Positions 52,770 through 60,423 of a stretch of DNA of 64,000 bases are shown piece after piece. The translations under genes and the position numbers were made by a program. The notes under the pieces are model-generated. The model saw nothing but the letters and a program-made list of their open reading frames with translations, did no database searches and had not been told where the DNA came from. This stretch comes from Bog-473 sp963840435 (GTDB lineage: Bacteria; Actinomycetota; Acidimicrobiia; Acidimicrobiales; RAAP-2): assembly GCA_963840435.1 (NCBI GenBank), contig CAWIYY010000012.1:1-64000 (forward strand), read 5' to 3'. Each line of letters starts with the position of its first letter. Positions within the stretch are counted from its first letter, which is position 1.

Positions 52770-53851
52770 GCGGTTTCCCCGACCTGGTGTCGGGCTCGCG
52801 CCCGGTGGGTGTGGTGTCCTTCGCCCAGTACGACAACGTGCGCCGCGAGGACGCCCGCAACGAGGTGGAGATGCTGATGCCGGTCGTGGCCGAGGTCTTC
52901 GGCAACATCGGCATCACCAAGGACGACGTCGGGTTCATCTGCTCGGGATCGACCGACTACCTCATCGGCGGGCCGTTTTCCTTCGTGGCAGCCCTCGACG
53001 CCGTCGGGGTGTGGCCGCCCCGAGCCGAGTCCCACGTCGAGATGGACGGGGCCTGGGCCCTCTACGAGGCCTGGGTGCTCCTGCAGGAGGGCACGATCGA
53101 CGCCGCGCTGGTCTACTCCTTCGGGCGCTCGTCGATGGGTGTCCTCAGCGAGATCATGGCCGTCCAGCTCGACCCGTACTACCTGGCCCCGTTGTGGCCA
53201 GATCCGACCTCGCTGGCCGCGCTCCAGGCCCAGGCCCTGATCGACGCGGGCAAAGCCACCGAGGCGGATTTCGCAGCGGTGGCCAGCCGGTCCCGTCGCG
53301 CCGCGCTCGACAACCCGAAGGCGCAGGTGGCCTACGACCGCACGCCCGAACAGCTGCTGGCCGAGGACTACGAGGTCGCACCGCTGCGCCGGCACGCGCT
53401 GCCCCCGCTGACCGACGGGTGTGCCGCCGTGGTGCTGGCGGCGGGCGACAAGGCCTACGAGTGGTGCGAGCGGCCGGCCTTCATCACCGGCATCGACCAC
53501 CGGATTGAGACACACTCGGTCGGGGCGCGGGACCTGACGGTGTCGCCTTCGACCCGGCTGGCCGGCGAGAAGGCCGGCGTCGGCGCCAAGAAGATCGACC
53601 GGGCCGAGCTGCACGCCCCCTTCGCCCACCAGGAACTGATCCTGACCGAGGCGCTCGGTTTGGGTGACGGCGTGTCGGTGAACCCCTCGGGGGGCGCGCT
53701 GGCGGCCAACCCGATGATGTCGGCGGGACTCATCCGTATCGGCGAGTCGGCCCGGGCGATCTGGTCGGGCCAGGCCGACCGGGCGGTGGCCCACGCCACC
53801 TCGGGTCCGTGCCTGCAGCAGAACCTGGTCTGCGTTCTGGAGGGTGTGTGA
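52766..53851 (+). CDS. SCP-x thiolase-like protein (Ltp3/Ltp4 type), no nucleophilic Cys
   Basis: 361 residues with a thiolase fold (DDVGFICSGSTDYLIGGPF, LTDGCAAVVLAAG, VSVNPSGGALAANPMMSAGL). At the position of the usual catalytic cysteine it has VEMDGAWALYEA, so it cannot act as a normal thiolase. Lipid-transfer-protein relatives of this type act as retro-aldolases on steroid side chains. It is coupled by overlaps to the DUF35 gene upstream and the second thiolase-like gene downstream. Confidence 0.86.
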   Translation: MSGFPDLVSGSRPVGVVSFAQYDNVRREDARNEVEMLMPVVAEVFGNIGITKDDVGFICSGSTDYLIGGPFSFVAALDAVGVWPPRAESHVEMDGAWALYEAWVLLQEGTIDAALVYSFGRSSMGVLSEIMAVQLDPYYLAPLWPDPTSLAALQAQALIDAGKATEADFAAVASRSRRAALDNPKAQVAYDRTPEQLLAEDYEVAPLRRHALPPLTDGCAAVVLAAGDKAYEWCERPAFITGIDHRIETHSVGARDLTVSPSTRLAGEKAGVGAKKIDRAELHAPFAHQELILTEALGLGDGVSVNPSGGALAANPMMSAGLIRIGESARAIWSGQADRAVAHATSGPCLQQNLVCVLEGV

Positions 53852-55026
53852 TGGCCGAGCGCTGCGCAGTCATCGGAGTGGGCCAGACCGTGGCCAAGTC
53901 GAAGCGGGAGGACGTCTCGATCGCCGGCCTGGTGCGCGAGGCGGCGCTGGCCGCCCTCGAGGACGCCGGTCTGGGCTTCGCCGACATCGACGCCGTCGTG
54001 GTGGGCAAGGCGCCCGACATGTTCGAGGGCGTCATGATGCCCGAGCTCTACCTGGCGCCGGCGCTGGGCGCAGTGGGCAAGCCCATGTTCCGGGTGCACA
54101 CGGCCGGCTCCGTCGGCGGCTCGACCGCCATCGTGGCGTCCCACCTGGTCGCTTCGGGCATCCACCAGCGCGTGCTCACGGTGGCCTTCGAGAAGCAGAG
54201 CGACTCGGACGCCATGTGGGCCCTCTCGGTGCCCCAGCCCTTCTCGGCGCCGCTCTTGGCCGGTGCGGGCGGGTACTTCGCTCCGATCATCCGGGCCTAC
54301 ATGTACCGGTCCGGCGCGCCGCGCGACATCGGCATGAAGGTGGCGGTCAAGGATCGCCTGCACGCGCTGAAGAACCCGTACGCCCACCTGCACCTGCCCG
54401 ACATCTCCCTCGAGAAGGTCGAGGAGTCGATCATGCTGTGGGACCCGCTGCACTACCTCGAGTCGTGCCCGTCGTCGGACGGCGCGGCCGCCATGGTCAT
54501 CGGGTCGGAGAGGGCCGCGGGCGAGTCGACGGCGAGCACGGGCCGGCCGCCGGCCTGGATCCACGGCATGGCCATGCGGTCGGAGCCGACCATGTTCGCC
54601 GGGCGGGATCAGGTCAATCCCCAGGCAGGCCGAGACTGCGCGGCCGACCTCTACCGCCAGGCCGGCATCACCAACCCGCGGGCCGACTTCGACATGGCCG
54701 AGGTCTACGTGCCCTTCAGCTGGTACGAGCCGATGTGGTTGGAGAACCTCGGCTTCTGCGACGAGGGAGACGGCTGGAAGCTGACGGAGGCCGGGGCCAC
54801 CTCGATGATCGAGGGCGGGGACATTCCCTGGAACGCGTCGGGCGGGGTGCTCTCGTCGAACCCGATCGGGGCTTCGGGGATGCTGCGCTTCCTCGAGACG
54901 GCGCTCCAGGTGCGGGGGCTGGCGGGCGAGCACCAGGTGGCCGACGCCCGCCGGGCGCTCGGCCAGGCCTACGGTGGTGGCTCGCAGTTCTTCGCCATGT
55001 GGGTGGTCAGCGCCGACAAGCCATGA
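53851..55026 (+). CDS. SCP-x thiolase-like protein (Ltp3/Ltp4 type), second subunit
   Basis: 391 residues with a thiolase-like fold (MAERCAVIGVGQTVAKSKRE, SSDGAAAMVIGSERAAG, WNASGGVLSSNPIGASGML). The nucleophile position reads VHTAGSVGGSTAI, again without cysteine. It overlaps the first subunit by one base (TGATG). The pair most resembles the mycobacterial Ltp3/Ltp4 pair (Rv3523/Rv3522), linked to steroid side-chain removal; that assignment is by resemblance and context. Confidence 0.86.
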   Translation: MAERCAVIGVGQTVAKSKREDVSIAGLVREAALAALEDAGLGFADIDAVVVGKAPDMFEGVMMPELYLAPALGAVGKPMFRVHTAGSVGGSTAIVASHLVASGIHQRVLTVAFEKQSDSDAMWALSVPQPFSAPLLAGAGGYFAPIIRAYMYRSGAPRDIGMKVAVKDRLHALKNPYAHLHLPDISLEKVEESIMLWDPLHYLESCPSSDGAAAMVIGSERAAGESTASTGRPPAWIHGMAMRSEPTMFAGRDQVNPQAGRDCAADLYRQAGITNPRADFDMAEVYVPFSWYEPMWLENLGFCDEGDGWKLTEAGATSMIEGGDIPWNASGGVLSSNPIGASGMLRFLETALQVRGLAGEHQVADARRALGQAYGGGSQFFAMWVVSADKP

Positions 55027-55086
55027 GGCGAAGGGCGCTGCCGATATGCTCGGCGGTGCCAAGCCAGCCCTGACCAGGAGGTCTCC

Positions 55087-55281
55087 GTGAAAGTCGTCGT
55101 CGACTTCGACGAGTGTGCCAGCAACGCCGTGTGCATGGGGATTCTGCCCGAGGTCTTCGAGGTGCGCGACGACGGGTACCTCTACGTGCTCAACGAGAAC
55201 CCCCCCGAGGAATTCCGTGACCGACTGCGCGAGGCCGTCAACGGCTGCCCGACCGGCGCCATCTCCATAGAGGAAGACTGA
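55087..55281 (+). CDS. P450-type ferredoxin (FdxD-like)
   Basis: A 64-residue ferredoxin starting with GTG after a perfect AGGAGG. Ligands are C10 and C16 in CASNAVC and the cysteine of GCPTGAI. The usual fourth position is N13, as in actinobacterial CYP-associated ferredoxins with a 3Fe-4S or atypical 4Fe-4S cluster. It resembles Mtb FdxD (Rv3503c) of the cholesterol cluster. Such ferredoxins pass electrons to cytochrome P450s; no P450 lies in the window. Confidence 0.88.
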   Translation: MKVVVDFDECASNAVCMGILPEVFEVRDDGYLYVLNENPPEEFRDRLREAVNGCPTGAISIEED

Positions 55282-55336
55282 CGCCTCGGAACCCACTCGG
55301 CCTCCCGCCGGCGCCCGGGTCGCCCAGCCGTACCGC

Positions 55337-56843
55337 ATGACTGACACCGCCCCCCGCGCCCGCTTCGCTCCGTCCCCGACCGGATACTTCCACGTCGGCA
55401 GCGCCCGGGCCGCGCTGTTCAACTGGCTCTTCGTGCGCCAGAACGGCGGCACGTTCGTCCTGCGCATTGAGGACACCGACGAGGCGCGCAACCGCCCCGA
55501 GTGGACCGACGGAATCATCACCGCCCTGGACTGGCTGGGTATGGCGCCCGACGAGGGTCCGTACTTCCAGTCGCAGCAGGAGGCCTTCCACGACGCGGCC
55601 ATCGAGGCGTTGTGGGACAGCGGCGCGCTCTACGCCTGCGGGTGCACGCGCCAGGAGATCGACGACCGGACCAAGGTCCGGGCTGCGGCCGGCGACCCGA
55701 CGCCGGGCTACGACGGACACTGCCGCGACCTCGGGTTGCCCCGGGGCGAGGGGAGAGCGCTGCGCTTCCGCACGCCGGACGAGGGCGTGGTCGAGGTGCA
55801 CGACCTGGTGCGCGGCGACGTCGAGTTCCCGCAGCGGGCGTTGGAGGACTTCATCTGCGTGAAGGGCAACGGGAAGGCGCTCTTCGTCCTGGCCAATGCG
55901 GTCGACGACCGCACCATGGCCATCTCCCACGTGATCCGGGGTGAGGACCAGCTGCCGACGACGCCGCGCCAGATCATGTTGTGGGGCGCGCTCGAACGCG
56001 GCGGAGGGGATCGACTTGGCCCTGCCGGCGTACGCCCACCTGCCCCTGCTGGTCAACGAGCACGGCAAGAAGCTTTCCAAGCGGCGCGATCCGGTGGCGG
56101 TCGAGATGTACCGGGAACAGGGCTACCTGCCCGACGCCTTCCGCAACTACCTGGCCCTGTTGGGCTGGAGCCCCGGTGACGAGGAGATTTTGCCGATCGA
56201 GACGATCCTCGAGCGCTTCTCCCTCGAGGACGTGCAGCGCTCGCCCGCCTTCTTCGACGTGAAGAAGTTGAACCACATCAATGGGGTCTACATCCGCGCG
56301 CTGCCGACCGAGGACTTCATCGTGGCGGCCCGGCCCTGGGTCGACCCGGTGCCGGGGGCGTGGTCGCCGGGTGGATGGCGCGATCCGGACACGGGGGCGC
56401 CGGCCAGCGCACCACCGGCCTGGGAACCCGGCCGCTTCGACGCAGCCACCTTTGCCCGGCTGGCGCCGGCCATCCAGGAGCGGGTGACCGTTCTGGGCGA
56501 GGTCCCCGAGCTGGTCGACTTCCTGTTTCTCGACGGCGCCCCCGACGATCCCGACAGCTGGCAGAAGGCTGTGGCCGGCGACGACGAGGCCGGCCGCATT
56601 CTGGCCGAGGCCGTCACGTCCTACGAGACCTGCCCGTGGGAGGTCGACGCGCTGCATGCAGCGACGCTGGCCATCGCGGAAGGGGTCGGGCGCAAGCTCG
56701 GCAAGGCCCAGGCGCCCATCCGGGTGGCCGTGATGGGGAGGACGCGGGGACTGCCCCTGTTCGACTCGCTGGCCGTCCTCGGCCGGGACGAAACGCGACG
56801 CCGACTGGCCGTCGCGCTCGACCGGCTGGCTGCTTCGCACTGA
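55337..56843 (+). pseudogene. gltX: Glutamyl-tRNA synthetase, apparent frameshift
   Basis: The class I HIGH motif appears as HVGS (residues 19-22, after FAPSPTGYF), and the second-frame half carries the KMSKS equivalent KLSKR. The frame changes by one base between about 55994 and 56009, within CGAACGCGGCGGAGGGG. Removing one base links ALE to EGIDLALPAYAHLPLLVN and gives about 501 residues, normal for GluRS. The enzyme charges tRNA-Glu and, in bacteria lacking GlnRS, tRNA-Gln. As gltX is normally essential and both halves are perfectly conserved in motif order, a sequence error is likely. Confidence 0.9.
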
Positions 56844-57463
56844 TGCTCTTCGCGCCGATCCGCTGGGCCCTGCGCATCAGTGCGTTGGTGCTCGGGGTGA
56901 TCGTCCTCTACTTCGCGGTGACGCTGGTGCAGGTGTGGCTGACCTCACGCCAGTACGACCCGCACTCCGCGGGCGCAATCCTGGTGATGGGGGCGGCGCA
57001 GTACAACGGTGTGCCGTCGCCGGACCTGGCCTCGCGGCTCGACGAGGCGTTGCTCCTCTACCACCAGGGGTATGCGCACCTGATCATGGTGACGGGGAAC
57101 AAGAAGCCGGGCGACGTCTACACGGAGGCGCAGTCCGGCGAGATGTACCTGGTGGGCAAGGGGGTGCCCCGGGCCGACATCCTCGAGGCGGGCGGCGACG
57201 ACAGCTACGAGAACGTGGCCGGCGCCGCGCCCGAGCTGAAGGCGCGCCGGGCCACGGCTGTACTGGTGACGACCGACCCGTTCCACGAGGACCGTTCCAT
57301 GGCCATCGCCACCGAGCAGGGACTGGTGCCGTCGCCGACGCCGACCCAGACGTCGCCGATCAAGGGGTGGTCCACGGTTCCCTACTTCTTGAAGGAGGCA
57401 CTCGGGGTCGGTCTCGGGCGGATCATCGGGTACAACCACCTGGAGTGGCTGCACGACGCCTAA
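56843..57463 (+). CDS. DUF218/YdcF-family membrane-anchored protein
   Basis: 206 residues with one N-terminal membrane helix (RISALVLGVIVLYFAVTLV) and a DUF218 domain: AILVMGAAQYNGVPSPDLASRL, HLIMVTGNKKPGD, the acidic EAGGDDSYENV and VTTDPFHEDRSM. The family includes SanA/ElyC/YdcF proteins involved in envelope or undecaprenol-linked steps. Its ATG overlaps the gltX stop (TGATG). It converges with the neocarzinostatin-fold gene, with 4 bases between stops. Confidence 0.87.
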   Translation: MLFAPIRWALRISALVLGVIVLYFAVTLVQVWLTSRQYDPHSAGAILVMGAAQYNGVPSPDLASRLDEALLLYHQGYAHLIMVTGNKKPGDVYTEAQSGEMYLVGKGVPRADILEAGGDDSYENVAGAAPELKARRATAVLVTTDPFHEDRSMAIATEQGLVPSPTPTQTSPIKGWSTVPYFLKEALGVGLGRIIGYNHLEWLHDA

Positions 57464-57467
57464 GCGC

Positions 57468-58040
57468 TCACCTCATGGCCGGGCTGGGTCCGACAGTGGT
57501 CGAGGTGGACGTGGAGGTGGAGGTGGAGGTCGGTACCGTCGATGTGGCGGCGACCGTCGTCGAGGTCGATGTGGAGGCCGAGGCGCCAGGATCCCGGAAG
57601 GTGATGCGGACCACTGTTCCCTGGCCGCGAGCATTGCCGATGCTGATCACGCAGGTGTCGTGGCCGTCGGAGCCGCAGTAGCCGTCGCCGATGATGCCCG
57701 TCTCGACCCTGAAGCGAGTGGAAAAGGCCCCGTGGGTGTTGAGGCGGATGGCCTTGGCCTCGGTGACGTCGCAGTGCGGGGTGTCGTTGGAGGGATTCAT
57801 GCGGCCCTGGACGCGGGCGGTGCACTCGGCCAGGAACCAGGTCAGGGGCTTGCCGGCGTAGGTCCGGGACAGGTTCCGACCCGAGACGGTCACGGTCTGG
57901 CTGTCGACCAGGCCGCGAGAGGGGGTCACGCGGACCGAGAGTCCCGAGGCGTCGGCCGGCGAGGAGGAAAGGACGACAAGGGCGGCCCCGGGCAGTCCGA
58001 AGCAGGCGACGGCGACCGCGGCTGCCCTCCACCGGTACAT
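57468..58040 (-). CDS. Secreted neocarzinostatin-fold protein with Thr/Ser-rich tail
   Basis: 190 residues from the ATG at 58040, with a GGAGG site 8 bases upstream. The signal peptide ends near SPADAS. The mature domain (LSVRVTPSRGLVDSQTVTVSG, a WFLAEC turn, then PHCDVTE, GYCGSDGHDTC and VISIGNARG) matches the Ig-like neocarzinostatin fold (PF00960) with its two disulfides. A tail of (TS)n and VAATSTVPTSTST repeats follows. True apoproteins carry an enediyne; no enediyne genes are here, so this is probably a domain relative of unknown ligand. Confidence 0.78.
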   Translation of the reverse strand: MYRWRAAAVAVACFGLPGAALVVLSSSPADASGLSVRVTPSRGLVDSQTVTVSGRNLSRTYAGKPLTWFLAECTARVQGRMNPSNDTPHCDVTEAKAIRLNTHGAFSTRFRVETGIIGDGYCGSDGHDTCVISIGNARGQGTVVRITFRDPGASASTSTSTTVAATSTVPTSTSTSTSTSTTVGPSPAMR

Positions 58041-58186
58041 CCGACGACCTCCGTGTCCTGTCCGATCCCGGGTCTTCCCGGCGTCCGAATCCTCCCATAG
58101 GGGAGGCGGCGGTTGTACGCGGCCTTCCTGGTCAGGATGGGGAACCGTTGCGCTGGGCGGCTCGGCTAATCTGAACGTCCACCCAT

Positions 58187-58258
58187 TCGGGGGTGGTGTA
58201 ATCGGCAACACGACTGGTTCTGGTCCAGTTATTGAGGGTTCGAGTCCTTCCCCCCGAG
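58187..58258 (+). tRNA. tRNA-Gln (anticodon CTG)
   Basis: 72 nt forming a full cloverleaf. The acceptor TCGGGGG pairs with CCCCCGA. The anticodon stem ACTGG/CCAGT encloses the loop TTCTGGT, so the anticodon is CTG. The T arm is GAGGG-TTCGAGT-CCTTC. Discriminator base G is at 58258. The 3' CCA is not encoded. Confidence 0.92.
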
Positions 58259-58300
58259 CACCGGCGACACCGTCGGCACATGTGCCGCACGTCACCGCTC

Positions 58301-58373
58301 GGCCCCATCGTCTAGAGGCCTAGGACACCACCCTCTCAAGGTGGCGACACGGGTTCGAATCCCGTTGGGGCTG
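58301..58373 (+). tRNA. tRNA-Glu (anticodon CTC)
   Basis: 73 nt. The acceptor GGCCCCA pairs with TGGGGCT. The anticodon stem CCACC/GGTGG encloses the loop CTCTCAA (anticodon CTC). The T arm is ACGGG-TTCGAAT-CCCGT with a typical TTCGAAT loop. It lies 42 bases after tRNA-Gln, probably in one transcript. The IS3 remnant begins 12 bases downstream. Confidence 0.93.
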
Positions 58374-58445
58374 CAAAGTGGGCTTGACCCCGTTTCGGGG
58401 ACAGGCTTTATGAGAGTTTGGTCGTGAGCTACCAGGAGGTAGTCC

Positions 58446-58748
58446 GTGCCCAAGCGATATGCGAGGGAATTCCGTCGATCCCTCTGCGAGCGTCTCGAAG
58501 AGGTCAGTTCGCTCGCAAAGGAACTCGAGGTGTCCGATGCGACCCTCTACCTGTGGAAGCGTCAGGCTCTGATCGATGCCGGCCGCGCTGAGGGCGTCAA
58601 GAGCTTCGAAGCCGACGAGCTGGCCCAGGCGCACAAGACCATCGCTGAGCTCGAGGCCGAACTCGAGGCAGTCAAGGCGGCCAGTGCCCTCTTCAACGGG
58701 GAGGAACCAGTCAGCCCAAAAGGCGGTGCCAGGTTGCCCAAGGGCTAA
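58446..58748 (+). CDS. IS3-family transposase OrfA
   Basis: A 100-residue protein starting with GTG after an AGGAGG-type site (MPKRYAREFRRSLCERLEE). The helix-turn-helix SSLAKELEVSDATLYLWKRQALIDAG and the leucine-zipper-like helix LAQAHKTIAELEAELEAVKAA are typical of IS3 OrfA, which binds the element ends. Normally it is extended by -1 frameshifting into OrfB. Without full OrfB the element cannot move by itself. Confidence 0.88.
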   Translation: MPKRYAREFRRSLCERLEEVSSLAKELEVSDATLYLWKRQALIDAGRAEGVKSFEADELAQAHKTIAELEAELEAVKAASALFNGEEPVSPKGGARLPKG

Positions 58749-58969
58749 GCAACCTGGGCTACAGCGAACGCCTGGCCTGTCAGATCGTCGGGGTCTCGCG
58801 CCACTGCTACTACGAGTTCAAGTACCACGTGCCGAGCGACCGCGAGATTCGCCGGCTCTTGGTCAGCGCCCACGTCGCCGACATCCACAAGAGATCACGG
58901 GGCACCTATGGGATGTGCTGCCGCTACGCGAGGTCAACTGCTGTGAACCGAGTAGTAGCGATGTCATGA
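58721..58969 (+). pseudogene. IS3-family transposase OrfB, truncated
   Basis: In the -1 frame after CCCAAAA the sequence continues with GLSNLGYSERLACQIVGVSR, then CYYEFK, then a segment ending HKRSRGTYGM, the N-terminal part of IS3 OrfB before the DDE catalytic core. It then stops at 58967-58969. None of the DDE residues is present. Confidence 0.82.
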
Positions 58970-59001
58970 CGTCGTTGTGGTCTGTGTTGTCTGGTGGACG
59001 G

Positions 59002-59898
59002 CTAGTCGGCGCCGACCACCTTGAAGTCTTGGTTGACGAAGACATGGTGTGGCCAGTTGACCCCAATGTTGTGGACCTCGTACTCGCCGTTGCTCAGTTT
59101 CACGACACGGTCGACAGTTCCGCCGGGGTAGGCGGCCAGAGCCGCTTCCGTCGCCTTGTTGGCGGTCGTTCCGCTGACGATCGTCCCTGATCCCTCGGTG
59201 TAGCTCGCGGGGACCTGCCCGGTGTGTTTCGAGGTTTCAGCCGCTCCCCTCTGGAAGGGAACCACCGCTGCCGCGGTGGTTGACTGAGCCCCGCCCCCGC
59301 TCGTTTGCACGACGATCTCGGTGGCCCTGATGGTGGTCGAATCCACGGTTCCGAGTACCAAGACGTGTCCGCCCTTGGTCACGGCACTCTTGGCGGCCGA
59401 GCTCGTTCCCTTCTCGTATTTCGTCGAGGACTGCTCGTCAACGGTCACTTCTTGGCCCGCCGACGTCGTCAGGGTGAAGCTCGACTTGGCGACGTTCCCG
59501 ACCGTGCCGGTGGATCCTCCTGCGGCCGGTCCAGATCGTGCGTTCGAACCCTGGCCGCCGGATCCCAGATGTCCAGGGGTGCTGGCGGCCGCGGATTGCG
59601 CGGCCCCAGCTGACGACGAGGCGCCGGCGCCGACGACGAGTCCCGTCATCGATCCCACCAGAGCGGCGGCTACGACCAGTCCCCGCCTCAGGTGGGACAG
59701 GTGTCCTCGCGTCCTCGACCGGCTTCGTTGCCCCGTCATGGTCGATGAAAGAAGCCAATTGCGCGACGACGCTGGCAGAGGAGGCGAAGCGGAAGTTGCG
59801 GCCCCCGAACCAGCGACAGTCGTCGGTCCTGACGTCTTGCTCGATTCGGTGTCGGAGGCAAGAGCCTCCTCGGGGCTGGTCGGTTCGTAATCACTCAT
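59002..59898 (-). CDS. Membrane-anchored DUF5666/PepSY-like protein
   Basis: 298 residues from the ATG at 59898, with GAGGAGT upstream. A charged, Ser/Thr-rich cytoplasmic part is followed by one membrane segment (RRGLVVAAALVGSMTGLVVGA, about residues 75-95) and a low-complexity Gly/Ser linker. A DUF5666-like beta domain (VGNVAKSSFTLTTSAGQEVTV) and a C-terminal PepSY-like unit (NKATEAALAAYPGGTVDRVV, then YEVHNIG) complete the protein. It probably acts at the outer face of the membrane; its role is unknown. Confidence 0.75.
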   Translation of the reverse strand: MSDYEPTSPEEALASDTESSKTSGPTTVAGSGAATSASPPLPASSRNWLLSSTMTGQRSRSRTRGHLSHLRRGLVVAAALVGSMTGLVVGAGASSSAGAAQSAAASTPGHLGSGGQGSNARSGPAAGGSTGTVGNVAKSSFTLTTSAGQEVTVDEQSSTKYEKGTSSAAKSAVTKGGHVLVLGTVDSTTIRATEIVVQTSGGGAQSTTAAAVVPFQRGAAETSKHTGQVPASYTEGSGTIVSGTTANKATEAALAAYPGGTVDRVVKLSNGEYEVHNIGVNWPHHVFVNQDFKVVGAD

Positions 59899-60021
59899 GA
59901 CGGCACTCCTCAATCTCAGGTACCCAGAGTGCAGGTCGTCCTTGTGAAGCCCCTGTAGACCGCCTGCGTGATGGCTACGAATCCGCTGACCGATCATCGG
60001 GGGAGATTCAGTTCAGCAAAG

Positions 60022-60041
60022 TGTCCGTTACGTAAAGGACA
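60022..60041. promoter_or_regulatory. 20-bp near-perfect palindrome around TTACGTAA
   Basis: TGTCCGTTACGTAAAGGACA is symmetric except for one base pair. The TTACGTAA centre with GTCC/GGAC arms is typical of TetR-family operators. It lies about 124 bases before the start of the DUF5666 gene at 59898. No TetR gene is nearby. Confidence 0.5.
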
Positions 60042-60300
60042 ATCGAAACGGTCGCAGACCAGAGCGTCAGCCACGTCGCGATAAACGAACGCGATGGCAT
60101 CCCTTCCCAGAACCGACCTCAGCAACTCAGGTCCGGTCGGGTGTTGATGTGTCGGGGGTTTCAGAGGTCGAGTCGAGGGGCGAAGCGGCCTGAGGTTGCT
60201 CAGAATTTCATGTCACAGGGTTGATTTCCTGGTCGGAGTGGGTGGCGTCTCATTTCCCCAGGTAGAGCGACAAATCGGGCGAACTCGATGCGTCTGTAAA

Positions 60301-60368
60301 ATCCAGTTGGACGGATTGCATAGGTCTCATAATCCTGAAGGCCGGAGGTTCAAATCCTCCCTCCGTTG
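60301..60368 (+). tRNA. tRNA-Met-like (CAT) remnant with no matching 5' acceptor
   Basis: The D stem ATCC/GGAT with loop AGTTGGAC (60301-60316), the anticodon loop CTCATAA (60326-60332, anticodon CAT) and the T arm GGAGG-TTCAAAT-CCTCC (60344-60360) are all present in order. The bases preceding the D stem cannot pair with the 3' acceptor half (CTCCGTT), and the closing pair of the anticodon loop is T-T. I read it as a degenerate tRNA or an attachment-site remnant rather than a working tRNA. Confidence 0.5.
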
Positions 60369-60423
60369 TCAAAAGACCTATTCGGAGGCTCGAACACCTC
60401 ACATTGATCTTGTGGTTGACGCG

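Larger units (their letters stand above)
58385..58969 (+). mobile_element. IS3-family element remnant (left end, orfA, start of orfB)
   Basis: It begins with a TGACCCCG-TTT-CGGGGACA terminal palindrome (58385-58403), 12 bases after tRNA-Glu. It contains a complete OrfA, a CCCAAAA slippery site for programmed -1 frameshifting (58715-58721) and the first part of OrfB, which stops at 58969. No right end is recognisable before the next gene at 59002, so the copy is truncated and inactive. Confidence 0.8.
59899..60423. other. 525-base gene-free stretch
   Basis: No protein gene is supported here. It contains a 20-bp near-perfect palindrome (60022-60041) and a tRNA-Met-like remnant (60301-60368). 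Base composition appears less GC-rich than the catabolic core. Confidence 0.6.

Noticed and set aside
57480..57600. GT-rich simple repeat as a possible regulatory element
   Set aside because: It encodes the Thr/Ser/Val tail of the neocarzinostatin-fold protein in frame.
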